A program made the translations under genes and the position numbers. From NCBI RefSeq assembly GCF_024806495.1, contig NZ_JANUFF010000003.1, forward strand, positions 124,001 to 188,000: a stretch of DNA of 64,000 bases. The letters run 5' to 3'. The notes below the pieces were generated by a model. The model did not search any database. It was not told the origin of the DNA and saw only the letters and a program-made list of their open reading frames with translations. This document shows, piece by piece, positions 16,420 through 26,026 of the stretch (the stretch's first letter is position 1; each line of letters opens with the position of its first letter). Origin of the DNA: Chryseobacterium sp. JUb7. GTDB lineage: Bacteria; Bacteroidota; Bacteroidia; Flavobacteriales; Weeksellaceae.

Positions 16420-16953
16420 ATGATGACCCATCCTGTTTTAGAAACCGAAAGACTCCTTTTAAGACAATTGACTATTCTGGACACTGAAGATCTGTTTGAA
16501 TACTTTTCTTTAGATGAAGTCATGGAATATTATGATCTCAATACCTTTGAAGATAAAAAAGAGGCTAAAAATATTATCCTTCATTTTAATAACGAGTTTG
16601 AATCAAGAAAAGGGTTTCGATGGGCCATAGAACTGAAATCTGAAAAAAAAGTTATTGGAACCTGTGGCTATCACAACTGGTTTCATGATCATTTTAAAGC
16701 CGAAATCGGCTATGAGCTCAATCCCAAATACTGGAGAAAAGGTTATATGAAAGAAGCCATTCTACCCATTGTAACATTCGGTTTTGAAACGATGAATCTT
16801 CATCGAGTGGAAGCTTTCATCGATCCTGCGAATATCTCCTCAGAAAAATTACTTATTTCATGCGGTTTTAAAGAAGAAGGTACAATGCACGATTTTTTCT
16901 TTGAAAAAGGGAGGTTTGTAGATGCTAAAATCTTTGGAATTATTAATGAATAA
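16420..16953 (+). CDS. GNAT N-acetyltransferase, RimJ/RimL type
   Basis: 177 residues from ATG 16420 (a second ATG follows at 16423). An in-frame TTG at 16333 would add a hydrophobic tail foreign to the family. Signatures: LETERLLLRQL at the start, GTCGYHNW, AEIGYELNPKYWRKGYMKEA (acetyl-CoA pyrophosphate loop) and NLHRVEAFIDPANISSEKL. Acetylates an N-terminal or small-molecule amine; target not predictable. Confidence 0.88.
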   Translation: MMTHPVLETERLLLRQLTILDTEDLFEYFSLDEVMEYYDLNTFEDKKEAKNIILHFNNEFESRKGFRWAIELKSEKKVIGTCGYHNWFHDHFKAEIGYELNPKYWRKGYMKEAILPIVTFGFETMNLHRVEAFIDPANISSEKLLISCGFKEEGTMHDFFFEKGRFVDAKIFGIINE

Positions 16954-17040
16954 AATTTCTTTTTTTCAGCGTTTCCGAACTTTTTACATAAGCTCATTTT
17001 TGCTTATTCTTTAACTTTTTTAATATCACATTCGAATAAT

Positions 17041-17075
17041 AAAAAAGCCTCAGAGTTTCTGAGACTTTTATTTTT
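17041..17075. terminator. Bidirectional terminator
   Basis: GCCTCAGA-GTT-TCTGAGAC with an A6 run on the left and a T-rich tract on the right, lying just beyond the mutS stop and downstream of the GNAT gene. Confidence 0.75.
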
Positions 17076-19664
17076 TTATCCTCCAATCATTTTCTTGATC
17101 GCATTCAGCTTCATTAAAGCTTCAATCGGAGTCAATGTATTGATATCTATTTTTGTGAGCTCTTCACGGATATTCTCCAGAACAGGATCATCGAGCTGGA
17201 AGAATGAAAGCTGCATATTTTCTTCGGTTACCCTCTTAATACTTTCTGAGGAACTTCCTCCCTGCGTACGGCTTGCTTCCAGTGTTTTCAATATTTCATT
17301 GGCTCTGTTGACCACTTTTGAAGGCATTCCCGCCAGTTTTGCCACATGAATACCAAAGCTATGCTCACTTCCCCCCGGAATTAATTTTCTTAAAAAGATG
17401 ATATTTCCTTTATTTTCCTGAATAGAAACGTGGAAATTTTTCACCCTTTCAAAATTCACGGTCATTTCATTCAACTCATGGTAGTGTGTAGCAAATAAGG
17501 TTTTAGCCTGAGTCGGATGCTGGTGAAGATATTCTGCAATAGCCCATGCAATGGAAACTCCATCATAGGTAGAAGTTCCACGTCCTATTTCATCTAATAA
17601 AATCAAACTTCGATCGGAAATATTATTTAGAATATTGGCGGCTTCATTCATTTCAACCATAAAAGTAGATTCACCTGCGGAAATATTATCGCTGGCGCCT
17701 ACTCTTGTGAATATTTTATCCAAAACTCCGATTTCAGCATGTTTTGCGGGTACAAAACTTCCAATTTGAGCTAAAAGACAAACAATAGCCGTCTGGCGCA
17801 GAATCGCCGATTTACCCGCCATGTTCGGTCCTGTCACCATGATAATTTGTTGAGAATCTTTATCTAAAAAGATATCATTCGGAATATATTTTTCTCCTAA
17901 AGGGAGTGCATTTTCAATAATAGGATGTCTTGCTTCTTTTAAATCAATCGAAAAGGTTTCTGTTAATACAGGTTTTGTATAACTTTCTGAAACCGCCAGT
18001 TCCGATAATCCTACGGCCACATCCAGCTGGGCAATGATATTGGAATTTTCCTGAATCTGATCTATATAAATCATCGTTTCAGCACAAACTTTTCTGTATA
18101 ATTCATATTCCAAAACAGAGATCTTTTCCTCCGCTCCCAGAATCTGACTTTCATATTCTTTAAGCTCTTCGGTGATATATCGTTCTGCATTTACCAAAGT
18201 TTGCTTTCTCAGCCAATCACCCGGAACTTTATCTTTATGGGTATTCCGAACTTCAATATAATACCCGAAAACATTGTTGAAATCAATTTTAAGGCTTGTA
18301 ATTCCTGTCCTTTCAATTTCTCTCTGACACATTTCGTCCAGAAAACCACGTCCTTTAGACTGAAGACCTCTTAATCTGTCAAGCTCTTCAGAAATATTTT
18401 CTTTAATAACATTTCCCTTTGCAAGGCTCACCGGAAGCTCTTCGTTCAAATGATTTTGAAGGGTGTCAATCAGTCCTTTCTGGTCATATAACGGGTCAAG
18501 CCAGGCTAAAACATCAGCAAACGGATGCAATAAGGCTTTGATTTTATGAATATTAATTAAACTCTGACGTAAATATCCCAGTTCTTTTGGCGAAATTTTC
18601 TCAGCCGCCAGTTTTCCCATTAACCGGTCTAAATCTGAAATAGATTTTAGAAGTTGGGAAATCTCGTATTTTAAATGGTCATTCTCGTTTAAGAAATCAA
18701 TTAATGACAGTCTTCTTCCAATTTCACTCACAGACTTTAAAGGAAGAATAATCCTTCTTCTCAGCAGTCTTCCTCCCATCGGTGTGGAAGTTTTATCAAT
18801 GATATCCAGTAAAGACTTCCCTTTTGGATGGCTTGGATACACTATTTCCAGATTTCTCAATGTGAAATGATCCATCATCAGAAAGTCTTCCTGAGGAATA
18901 ATCTGAATTTTGGTAATATGAGCCAGTAAATTATGGTGGGTATCTTCAACAAGATACGCGAAAATAGCACCTGCAGCCGTAATGGCCAATGGTAAGCTTT
19001 CAACACCAAAACCTTTCAGTGAATTGGTTTTAAACTGGTTTGTCAGCTTTTCGTAAGCAAAATTATACTGATAAGCCCAGTCTTCAAGTTTGAAAGCGTT
19101 TTTATTTTTAAGCTGCTCCGGCATCTGCACACTTCTCTGATAAATAATTTCGCTCGGATCAAACGTATTGACAATATGAAGAAGTTTTTCAAGATTTCCC
19201 TCACTTACCAGAAACTCACCGGTAGAGACATCTACCAGAGCAATTCCGTATTTTTCTTTTTCTTTATGCAGAGAAAGTAAAAAATTGTTCTTTTTTGAGG
19301 TTAAAACCTGATCATTGAATGTAACGCCCGGCGTAACAAGCTCTGTTACTCCACGCTTCACAATTCCTTTGACCATTTTGGGATCTTCCAGCTGATCACA
19401 AATTGCAACACGAAGCCCGGCTCTCACCAGCTTTGGCAAATACGAATCTACCGAATGGTGAGGAAATCCAGCCAGCTCAATATGGCCGTCACCATTAGCT
19501 CGCTTGGTCAAGACAATACCTAAAATCTGGGAAGTTCTAACGGCATCCTGCCCGAAAGTCTCATAAAAGTCCCCTACCCTGAATAATAAAAGCGCATCCG
19601 GATATTTTGCTTTTATCGTATTGTACTGCGTCATTAACGGGGTTTCTTTCTTCGCTTTTGCCAT
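17076..19664 (-). CDS. mutS: DNA mismatch repair ATPase MutS
   Basis: 862 residues, the normal MutS1 length. Domain I has the mismatch-reading FRVGDFYETFG motif (Phe-x-Glu) near residue 28. The C-terminal ABC ATPase has Walker A VTGPNMAGKSAILRQ (about 612-626), the Walker B LILLDEIGRGTSTYDG and the FATHYHEL switch. It recognises mismatches and recruits MutL, which is not in this window. Starts at MAKAKKETPLMTQY as in other Bacteroidetes. Confidence 0.97.
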   Translation of the reverse strand: MAKAKKETPLMTQYNTIKAKYPDALLLFRVGDFYETFGQDAVRTSQILGIVLTKRANGDGHIELAGFPHHSVDSYLPKLVRAGLRVAICDQLEDPKMVKGIVKRGVTELVTPGVTFNDQVLTSKKNNFLLSLHKEKEKYGIALVDVSTGEFLVSEGNLEKLLHIVNTFDPSEIIYQRSVQMPEQLKNKNAFKLEDWAYQYNFAYEKLTNQFKTNSLKGFGVESLPLAITAAGAIFAYLVEDTHHNLLAHITKIQIIPQEDFLMMDHFTLRNLEIVYPSHPKGKSLLDIIDKTSTPMGGRLLRRRIILPLKSVSEIGRRLSLIDFLNENDHLKYEISQLLKSISDLDRLMGKLAAEKISPKELGYLRQSLINIHKIKALLHPFADVLAWLDPLYDQKGLIDTLQNHLNEELPVSLAKGNVIKENISEELDRLRGLQSKGRGFLDEMCQREIERTGITSLKIDFNNVFGYYIEVRNTHKDKVPGDWLRKQTLVNAERYITEELKEYESQILGAEEKISVLEYELYRKVCAETMIYIDQIQENSNIIAQLDVAVGLSELAVSESYTKPVLTETFSIDLKEARHPIIENALPLGEKYIPNDIFLDKDSQQIIMVTGPNMAGKSAILRQTAIVCLLAQIGSFVPAKHAEIGVLDKIFTRVGASDNISAGESTFMVEMNEAANILNNISDRSLILLDEIGRGTSTYDGVSIAWAIAEYLHQHPTQAKTLFATHYHELNEMTVNFERVKNFHVSIQENKGNIIFLRKLIPGGSEHSFGIHVAKLAGMPSKVVNRANEILKTLEASRTQGGSSSESIKRVTEENMQLSFFQLDDPVLENIREELTKIDINTLTPIEALMKLNAIKKMIGG

Positions 19665-19895
19665 TAAAATATATCTTTAAAAAATTAGGGATGGTAAAAA
19701 TATGAAATAAATATAAAGATTAAAAAATACACACAGTTTAAAAAAACTATTTTTAAAAAGCCGTGTAAAGCGTAAATACTATAATTATTTCAACTTCTCA
19801 GATTGAGAAAACACCTTAAGATATATTTAAATAGAAACCACTTTTTATACTTAAATTTTTAACAAAATTTAAAATTTACTATCAATCCTAATATT

Positions 19896-19903
19896 TATTT
19901 TTG
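19896..19903 (+). promoter_or_regulatory. Candidate -7 element TATTTTTG
   Basis: Matches TAnnTTTG 19 bases before the ATG at 19922, in the 257-base spacer from mutS. The remainder of that spacer is AT-rich with no recognisable gene. Confidence 0.33.
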
Positions 19904-19921
19904 CAGTCTTAACACAAACAA

Positions 19922-20401
19922 ATGAAAAAAAAAATCTGGATACTGGCCTCTGCAGTATTTCTTACATCATGCTCACAGGAAAGCATCGATGAAACAAAGC
20001 TTTTGATACAAAATGGAAAAAGCTCTCCCACTTTATACCTAACTCTTGAACTAGAAGACAGAAAAACGTATGATAAAACATTGTGGCTGAATAAGGACCG
20101 TGATAATGGTATCGAACTCCTTTACAAGCCCGACATAAGAAAATACACGTATCTGGGATCACCTATAAAAAAAATACATCTTGGAAAAAAGAATTATATC
20201 CTGTTCAAAGAAGATAACATTGTATACGCCGCCGGCACCGGACAGATAGAGTCTGTTTTAATACGAAATTACAACACTTCTACATGGGGACTTTCTAACA
20301 CTACAGATTTTAATGGAATTGATGGAGGTGGACCAATATTTATTGAAACCTTCAGAGATATGAACCAAAAAAAGATTATCAAAATACGTCCCTATAACTA
20401 A
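19922..20401 (+). CDS. Small lipoprotein, unknown
   Basis: 159 residues. The signal peptide ends FLTSCSQES (lipobox with Cys17), giving a lipoprotein. The mature part is basic and polar with no recognised domain. Monocistronic, between its own promoter motif and a terminator. Confidence 0.65.
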   Translation: MKKKIWILASAVFLTSCSQESIDETKLLIQNGKSSPTLYLTLELEDRKTYDKTLWLNKDRDNGIELLYKPDIRKYTYLGSPIKKIHLGKKNYILFKEDNIVYAAGTGQIESVLIRNYNTSTWGLSNTTDFNGIDGGGPIFIETFRDMNQKKIIKIRPYN

Positions 20402-20406
20402 TTTAT

Positions 20407-20440
20407 AAAAGCAAAGAAACTTAAAATTTTCTTTGCTTTT
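20407..20440. terminator. Bidirectional terminator
   Basis: AAAAGCAAAGAAA-CTTAAAAT-TTTCTTTGCTTTT forms a 13-bp stem whose A/T ends serve both the plus-strand lipoprotein and the convergent cupin gene. Confidence 0.82.
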
Positions 20441-20457
20441 ATTTAAATATGAAATAG

Positions 20458-21321
20458 TTAAAGTTTATTAAGCACTTTTGAACTTCTTTTATAAGCCCAT
20501 TTTTGTTTATAGTCTACCCATTTTGCCTTAAAAATTTTTCGCATCAGCTTATCTGTATAACGCATGATAAAAACATGATACAGCATATTGGCAAAAACAT
20601 TCGGTTTATTCGGAAGTGCACGAAGTGACATTGAAAAACCCGGCTCTAAATAACGGTTGAAATGCCAGAAAGCTCCCGGAATAAAAAGCGCATCACCATG
20701 TTCCATAAAGATTTCAAAACCTTTGGCATGTTTCAAAGCCGGAAATTTTTCATAATCCGGATTTTCATAATCCACCTCATACATCGTATGAACAGAAAGC
20801 GGTACCTTATATAAAAAGGGAGACTGCTTTTGATCAAACAATAAAATCCTCTTTTTTCCTTCAAAATGGATGTGAAGAAAATCGCCCAGATCTACATCAT
20901 AATGCATCAGAACATGAGCTTCATTTCCACCAAAGAATAAGGTAGGAAGCCTTTTAAAAAACTTCATTCCCAAATCCGGATATGTAAAATTCTTTAGCAG
21001 TTCAGGAAGCTTATCTGTGATTATATAAAAGAAAATACGAAGGTCTGAAGGCTTATTTTTGATTGTATCGATATAATCTTTCATTTTCATGTGGGTCACC
21101 GGAGCATCTGTACTCTTGGATGCATCCGCTGGTTTATTATCATACAGCGGAACGTTCTGCTCTCCTGCCTTTTCACGGATAAAATCAAAATTCCATTTGT
21201 CGAAAGCTTCCCAACGGCTCGCAAAATTTTTGATTAAAAGAGGTTTATGTTTCTTGAAATAATTTTTCTGAAAATCTTCTTTACTAATATCTGTTACAAC
21301 ATCTACGTTTTCGAGGATCAT
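20458..21321 (-). CDS. Cupin-like/JmjC-domain protein (Fe(II)/2-oxoglutarate type)
   Basis: 287 residues. KPLLIKNFASRWEAFDKWNF at the start matches the cupin-8/JmjC entry pattern. HYDVDLGDFLHIHFEGKKR supplies the His-x-Asp iron ligands, and GDALFIPGAFWHFNRY supplies the distal His. The family includes protein hydroxylases and related oxygenases, so a 2-oxoglutarate-dependent hydroxylase is likely. Substrate unknown. Cytoplasmic; stands alone, divergent from the bestrophin gene. Confidence 0.82.
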   Translation of the reverse strand: MILENVDVVTDISKEDFQKNYFKKHKPLLIKNFASRWEAFDKWNFDFIREKAGEQNVPLYDNKPADASKSTDAPVTHMKMKDYIDTIKNKPSDLRIFFYIITDKLPELLKNFTYPDLGMKFFKRLPTLFFGGNEAHVLMHYDVDLGDFLHIHFEGKKRILLFDQKQSPFLYKVPLSVHTMYEVDYENPDYEKFPALKHAKGFEIFMEHGDALFIPGAFWHFNRYLEPGFSMSLRALPNKPNVFANMLYHVFIMRYTDKLMRKIFKAKWVDYKQKWAYKRSSKVLNKL

Positions 21322-21428
21322 TTTGGTGTGGTATTTAATGCGAAATAAAAATAGTGTTTTTTTGAAATTCAGGAAAATATTGGGATTAATTTTAAAGATT
21401 CTATCCCGTCAGGGTAAAACGAAAATTT

Positions 21429-21436
21429 TATCTTTG
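21429..21436 (+). promoter_or_regulatory. Candidate -7 element TATCTTTG
   Basis: Matches TAnnTTTG 18 bases upstream of the bestrophin ATG; no clear -33 motif. Confidence 0.32.
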
Positions 21437-21453
21437 TAAGACTAACTTCATTT

Positions 21454-22332
21454 ATGAGAGCCTACAATACCAAACATTTCCTTAAAATCCTTTTCAGTTT
21501 ACATAAAAGTGATACCCTGAAGATCCTCTTTCCGAGCATGGTTCTCATCGGACTGTATTCCTGGGGAATTCAATATCTGGAAGTGGAATATCTGCATCTT
21601 ACTTCAAAATCCGGAATCAGTAATGTGGGAATGATTCATTCTTTACTTGGGTTTGTTTTATCTTTATTACTGGTTTTCAGAACTAATACTGCGTACGACA
21701 GATGGTGGGAAGGTCGAAAGCTATGGGGAAAATTGGTCAATGACACCCGAAATTTTGCCATAAAAATCAATAATATTCTGATTGATGACCGACAGGATGC
21801 CGAACAGATTGCACGATATTTAAAGTTTTTTCCTCACTTTCTGGCCAAGCATCTTTCAAAAGAATCCACACGTCTGGCTTTGGATGAAGACTATTCTGAA
21901 ATTGAAAAATCTTTGAAAAATCACGGTCCCAGTGAAATTATTATCCTGCTCACCCATAAACTGAACCAACTTAAAAAAGAAGGGAAAATTTCAGAAGTTG
22001 AAATCCTTTATCTGGACACCCAGATTTCCGGTTTTCTGGAAGTTTGCGGAGGCTGTGAACGAATTAAAAACACACCGATTCCCTATTCTTATTCTTCATT
22101 TATTAAGAAATTCATTATTCTTTATGTTTTTGCCTTACCCATCGCTTATGTCATTACGATCGGGCTTTTTATGATTCCGCTGACCGTTTTTGTATATTAC
22201 GTACTCATGAGTCTGGAATTGATTGCTGAAGAAATTGAAGATCCTTTTAACAACGATGAGAATGACATCCCAATGGAGGCTTTGGCTCAGAATATTGAGA
22301 AAAATGTTCATCAGATTATGCTGAAAAAATAA
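21454..22332 (+). CDS. Bestrophin-family anion channel-like membrane protein
   Basis: 292 residues, the usual bacterial bestrophin size. RTNTAYDRWWEGRKLWGKL (about 76-94) is the family hallmark. Transmembrane helices sit near 20-40, 55-75, 208-228 and 230-250. The SLELIAEEIEDPFNNDENDI segment corresponds to the acidic clasp after the last helix. Bacterial bestrophins form pentameric ion channels in the inner membrane. Confidence 0.9.
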   Translation: MRAYNTKHFLKILFSLHKSDTLKILFPSMVLIGLYSWGIQYLEVEYLHLTSKSGISNVGMIHSLLGFVLSLLLVFRTNTAYDRWWEGRKLWGKLVNDTRNFAIKINNILIDDRQDAEQIARYLKFFPHFLAKHLSKESTRLALDEDYSEIEKSLKNHGPSEIIILLTHKLNQLKKEGKISEVEILYLDTQISGFLEVCGGCERIKNTPIPYSYSSFIKKFIILYVFALPIAYVITIGLFMIPLTVFVYYVLMSLELIAEEIEDPFNNDENDIPMEALAQNIEKNVHQIMLKK

Positions 22333-22360
22333 AATCAACCTTTTACAGATTGATTTCTTT
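22332..22360. terminator. Weak hairpin between convergent genes
   Basis: AAATCAA ... TTGATTT with an 11-base loop, A-rich before and T-rich after, covering the last base of the bestrophin gene and the 3' end of the convergent gene. It overlaps coding sequence of the latter. Confidence 0.4.
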
Positions 22361-22942
22361 AAGTTCGCCGTCTTGTTTTATTTCTACAAATTTGCTTTCC
22401 CGGTTTCCCGCGGAATAGCCGTAGAAAAACGTCTGGTATATTGGAGTAGAGTATAAATACCCTCCGTAAGCGTTATAAGCATCAGACTGCCCTGTTTTCT
22501 GCTGATAACTTGCTGTTGCTGTAAAATTAACGATTGTTTCCAGATAGTATTTTCCGGGTTTCAGCTTTTCAAATTTGAATCTTCCGCGGTCATCTGTCAA
22601 TGCCTCAATTCTGTATTTAAAAGCTTCTTCAGACATATAAACGGTCGTTTTTTTATTCTCATACTTCTTCCTCATACTGTAAAACTCTTCAAAATAAGGC
22701 GTTACAGGAAAAAGCATCACCACCGTTCCTTTTTTAGCATAATGCTTTTCAGCCAGTAAAGGCTTGATTCCCCAATTGTTTTTCTGTTTTGTGGAAGCAA
22801 CTCCCTCAATGGTAGAATTTCCGAAACCAATCATTTGCTGGGCCTGTTTTTTATCAAAGAAAGCTTGTGGATAGTAAGTATTCTGCGCTTTTGCAAAAGT
22901 AAAAGCCGACGCCATAGTGATCAGAACGAGTGCATTTTTCAT
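22343..22942 (-). CDS. Exported protein with prealbumin-like (carboxypeptidase regulatory) repeat
   Basis: 199 residues. Signal peptide about 1-19 (FTFAKAQ). The central portion, RIEALTDDRGRFKFEKLKPGKYYLETIVNF, is a typical carboxypeptidase-regulatory/transthyretin-like beta sandwich strand pattern. The C-terminus is Tyr/Gly-rich. Probably periplasmic or surface-exposed, function unknown. A TATATTTG motif at 22965-22958 on the minus strand could be its -7 element. Confidence 0.7.
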   Translation of the reverse strand: MKNALVLITMASAFTFAKAQNTYYPQAFFDKKQAQQMIGFGNSTIEGVASTKQKNNWGIKPLLAEKHYAKKGTVVMLFPVTPYFEEFYSMRKKYENKKTTVYMSEEAFKYRIEALTDDRGRFKFEKLKPGKYYLETIVNFTATASYQQKTGQSDAYNAYGGYLYSTPIYQTFFYGYSAGNRESKFVEIKQDGELKEINL

Positions 22943-23089
22943 AGCTTATATTTTAACCAAATATAGGTATTTTGTAAAACAGAATAAATACCCATATTTG
23001 GGGATTAAAATGTTAAAAAATTATTTGTATAAATCGATATCAGATTACATTTTACATCATTAAATCTAATTTTAAACAAAATAACAACT

Positions 23090-23710
23090 ATGAAATTTCC
23101 ACTTTTAATCGCCGTTTTTTCTTTTTCGATAATCACGGCACAAAAGCCGTGCGGCTTTAAAGACGGCTTACAGGAAGGAAGCTGCAAACAGTTTTTTGAC
23201 AACGGACAGGTAAAAGAAATTGCCGAATGGAAAAAAGGAAAACTGGAAGGTGATGCTACTTTTTATTTTGAAAACGGAAAAATACAGGCCAAAGGCGAGT
23301 ACAAAAAAGATTATAAAGTAAAAGAATGGCAATATTTTGATAAAAACGGAGTTTTAACTTCAAAAGAAGTTTTCAGAAACGGAGAAAAAAACATTTACGA
23401 CAATAGCCTTACAGCAACTTTTTATAATTCTTCGGGTGTAATTACTGAGATTTCAAATTTTAAATTTGGTAAATTGCATGGCGAAAGTAAACTTTTCTAT
23501 GAAAACGGAAAATCTGTAAAACAAATCGGAAATTACGACAACGGATTGGCTACAGGAAAATGGAAAATGCTTTACCCGTCAGGAAAAATCCAAAGGGAAA
23601 CAGAATTCGTAAATGATAAATGGAACGGAACCAGAGTTCATTACCGCGAAGACGGAAGCATTGAGAAAACAGAAGTTTACAAAGACGGAAAATTAATCTC
23701 AACAAAATAA
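23090..23710 (+). CDS. MORN/YwqK-repeat exported protein
   Basis: 206 residues. Signal peptide about 1-17, then about six tandem repeats of the form FxNGxxxxxxxxxxGKxxGxxxxYxxNGK, i.e. MORN-like YwqK repeats, throughout the mature part. Such proteins are often labelled antitoxins from the YwqK name, but there is no toxin gene here and the protein is exported. A peptide-binding or scaffolding role is possible. Four bases separate it from the methyltransferase gene. Confidence 0.77.
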   Translation: MKFPLLIAVFSFSIITAQKPCGFKDGLQEGSCKQFFDNGQVKEIAEWKKGKLEGDATFYFENGKIQAKGEYKKDYKVKEWQYFDKNGVLTSKEVFRNGEKNIYDNSLTATFYNSSGVITEISNFKFGKLHGESKLFYENGKSVKQIGNYDNGLATGKWKMLYPSGKIQRETEFVNDKWNGTRVHYREDGSIEKTEVYKDGKLISTK

Positions 23711-23714
23711 AACA

Positions 23715-24245
23715 TTGGTACACAAATTAAAACTGGAAGAACTCAACAGAATAGACGTAGAAACTTTTAAAGCTGTTGAAAAAATCCCTTTAATCGTAGT
23801 TTTAGACAATATAAGAAGCATGCACAACGTGGGTGCCACATTCAGGACGGCCGATGCTTTTCTGGTTCAGAAGATCATTCTTTGCGGAATTACACCCCAG
23901 CCTCCTCACCGTGAAATTCATAAAGCGGCTTTAGGAGCTACAGAAAGCGTAGACTGGAGTCATGAAAGTGATATTAATATGACCATTACTGATTTAAAGA
24001 GTCAGGGATTTGAAATTATCGGAATCGAACAGACTTCAAACAGTCAGATGATTACAGATTTTACGGTTGACAAATCTAAAAAATATGCTGTAATTTTAGG
24101 GAATGAAGTAGAAGGAATCAGCGATGAAGCATTACCAAACATTGATTCTTTTTTAGAAATTCCACAACTGGGAACAAAACATTCTTTAAATGTAAGTGTA
24201 TGCGGAGGAATCGTAATGTGGGAGTTTGCAAAAGCCCTAAAATAA
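23715..24245 (+). CDS. SpoU/TrmH-type RNA 2'-O-methyltransferase
   Basis: 176 residues. The SPOUT motifs are clear: LDNIRSMHNVGATFRTADAF (motif 1), AVILGNEVEGISDEALPNID (motif 2) and IPQLGTKHSLNVSVCGGIV (motif 3, forming the SAM-binding knot). It methylates a ribose 2'-OH in tRNA or rRNA; the target is undetermined. No ATG precedes motif 1, so the start is very likely the TTG at 23715 (MVHKLKLEELN), four bases after the MORN gene. Confidence 0.88.
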   Translation: MVHKLKLEELNRIDVETFKAVEKIPLIVVLDNIRSMHNVGATFRTADAFLVQKIILCGITPQPPHREIHKAALGATESVDWSHESDINMTITDLKSQGFEIIGIEQTSNSQMITDFTVDKSKKYAVILGNEVEGISDEALPNIDSFLEIPQLGTKHSLNVSVCGGIVMWEFAKALK

Positions 24246-24247
24246 AA

Positions 24248-24279
24248 AAACTGCATATGTCTAATAGACAGTGCAGTTT
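24248..24279 (+). terminator. Hairpin terminator candidate
   Basis: AAACTGCA-TA-TGTCT-AAT-AGACA-G-TGCAGTTT is a nearly continuous stem right after the methyltransferase stop. The following sequence is not T-rich, so termination efficiency is uncertain. Confidence 0.55.
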
Positions 24280-24430
24280 GAAATAAATCTAATAAAAAGT
24301 AAAAATGAAAGGCGACAAAGATACTTTTTTTTTAAACACAAACAAATTTTGGAGCCCATTTTTTCTTTTTTAAGAAAAAAAACTTTAATATTACAAATCG
24401 GATTCGTTTAATTTTTTATAAATTAGCACA

Positions 24431-25081
24431 ATGTTTATCAAGGACTATATCTCAAAAGATTTCCCGTGTTTTAGCTTGACTGACTCGATAGAATCAGCAA
24501 GAAACATGTTAGAGGACTTTGGATATTCCCATGTTTTCATCAAAAAATCCCATCATTTTTACGGAGCACTTGCACAGGATTTCCTTTATGAAGAAGAAGG
24601 AACCCTGAAAGATCTGGAACGCCAGATTGAGCGGTTCGCCATTGCCGAAGACAGCAATATCATGGATAGCATTCGCTTGTTTCATACATTCAATGCCAAC
24701 GTGATTCCTGTTATCAATAAGGCTGAAAAATACCTGGGATACATAAGCTGTGAAGATATTTTCCAGGACCTTTCAAAATATCCCCTATTTTCGGAATCAG
24801 GAGCCATTCTCACGGTGGAAGTTCCTTCCAGAAAATACTCAATGACGGAGATTGCGAATATTGTGGAAAGCAATAATTCTAAATTTTACGGTGCATTTAT
24901 CAGTTTCATGTCCGATGAGGTGATTCATGTGACGATAAAGATCAGCAACGAAAACCTGAGTTCTATTGATGAAACATTTGACCGATACGATTATAGAATT
25001 GTACAGAAGTATTACTCTGATGAGAAATCAGATCTGTTTCAGGACAGGTTCGGTTTTTTTCAAAAATTCATAGAAATATAA
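24431..25081 (+). CDS. CBS-pair protein
   Basis: 216 residues. The first about 125 residues form a CBS pair (DFPCFSLTDSIESARNMLEDFGYSHVFI and SNIMDSIRLFHTFNANVIPVINKAEKYLGYIS). The rest resembles an ACT-like regulatory half (SRKYSMTEIANIVESNNSKF). It lies six bases upstream of nadK, so an adenine-nucleotide-sensing partner of NAD kinase or shared regulation is a reasonable inference. Cytoplasmic. Confidence 0.83.
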   Translation: MFIKDYISKDFPCFSLTDSIESARNMLEDFGYSHVFIKKSHHFYGALAQDFLYEEEGTLKDLERQIERFAIAEDSNIMDSIRLFHTFNANVIPVINKAEKYLGYISCEDIFQDLSKYPLFSESGAILTVEVPSRKYSMTEIANIVESNNSKFYGAFISFMSDEVIHVTIKISNENLSSIDETFDRYDYRIVQKYYSDEKSDLFQDRFGFFQKFIEI

Positions 25082-25087
25082 AAACTA

Positions 25088-25954
25088 ATGAAGGCAGCCA
25101 TATATTCTCAGAAAAAAGATCTAGACACTTTTTTATATTTAAGCAAATTTGTTTCAGAGCTTGAAAACAGAGGCGTAAAATCTGTTTTATATGATGAAAT
25201 GGCTGAAGCACTTCAGTTTTCAAAAATTTTCGAAACCTTTAATAACAAACAGGATCTTCTGGATAAAGAAGTTGATCTTTTCTTCACCTTCGGAGGAGAC
25301 GGAACGATTGTCAACTCTTTAACCTTTATTGAAGATCTGGAGATCCCTATCGTTGGTGTCAATACCGGAAGATTAGGATTTTTGGCAAGTTTCACCAAAG
25401 AAGAAGCCTTCAAAGAGTTGGATTCTATCTTAAAAGGAGATGTAAAAACGAGCCGCCGTTCTGTCATTCAGGTAGTATCGCCACCGCTGGAAGATTTTTT
25501 CCCATACGCTTTAAACGATGTTACCGTTTCGAGAAAAGAAACAACATCAATGGTAACGGTAGATTCTTATATCAATGACGAATTTTTAAATGTGTTCTGG
25601 GGAGACGGTGTTATCGTTTCTACCCCGACAGGTTCCACTGCTTACTCGTTAAGCTGTGGCGGACCGATCATTTCTCCGAATAACGAAAACTTTGTCATCA
25701 CTCCTATCGCTCCTCACAATCTGAATGTAAGACCTCTGGTTGTGAATGACCGCGTTGAAATTAAATTTAAAGTGGAGAGCAGGGTTTCACAATACTCTCT
25801 TTCTCTGGACTCACGATTGATACACATAGAAACAGATAAAGAAATTATCATCAGAAAAGCCAGTTTCCAGATTCTTCTGGTACAGCCCAATAATCTGAGC
25901 TTCTATGAGACCATCCGCCAGAAGCTACTTTGGGGAAGGGACAAAAGAAATTAA
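25088..25954 (+). CDS. nadK: NAD kinase
   Basis: 288 residues. FFTFGGDGTIVNSL carries the GGDGT motif (about 72-76), VNTGRLGFLASF follows, and DGVIVSTPTGSTAYSLSCGGPII is the second signature. It phosphorylates NAD to NADP. Normal length. Co-transcribed with the CBS protein gene. Confidence 0.95.
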   Translation: MKAAIYSQKKDLDTFLYLSKFVSELENRGVKSVLYDEMAEALQFSKIFETFNNKQDLLDKEVDLFFTFGGDGTIVNSLTFIEDLEIPIVGVNTGRLGFLASFTKEEAFKELDSILKGDVKTSRRSVIQVVSPPLEDFFPYALNDVTVSRKETTSMVTVDSYINDEFLNVFWGDGVIVSTPTGSTAYSLSCGGPIISPNNENFVITPIAPHNLNVRPLVVNDRVEIKFKVESRVSQYSLSLDSRLIHIETDKEIIIRKASFQILLVQPNNLSFYETIRQKLLWGRDKRN

Positions 25955-26026
25955 CAATATCCTAAAAATTATTACCTTTACAGGAATTTTAAAAACACCC
26001 TAATAATTTATATTAAAAAGTAAAAC

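Noticed and set aside
23090..23710. Toxin-antitoxin system suggested by the YwqK antitoxin label
   Set aside because: The protein has a signal peptide and MORN-like repeats, and the neighbours are a prealbumin-like exported protein and an RNA methyltransferase; no toxin gene is present.
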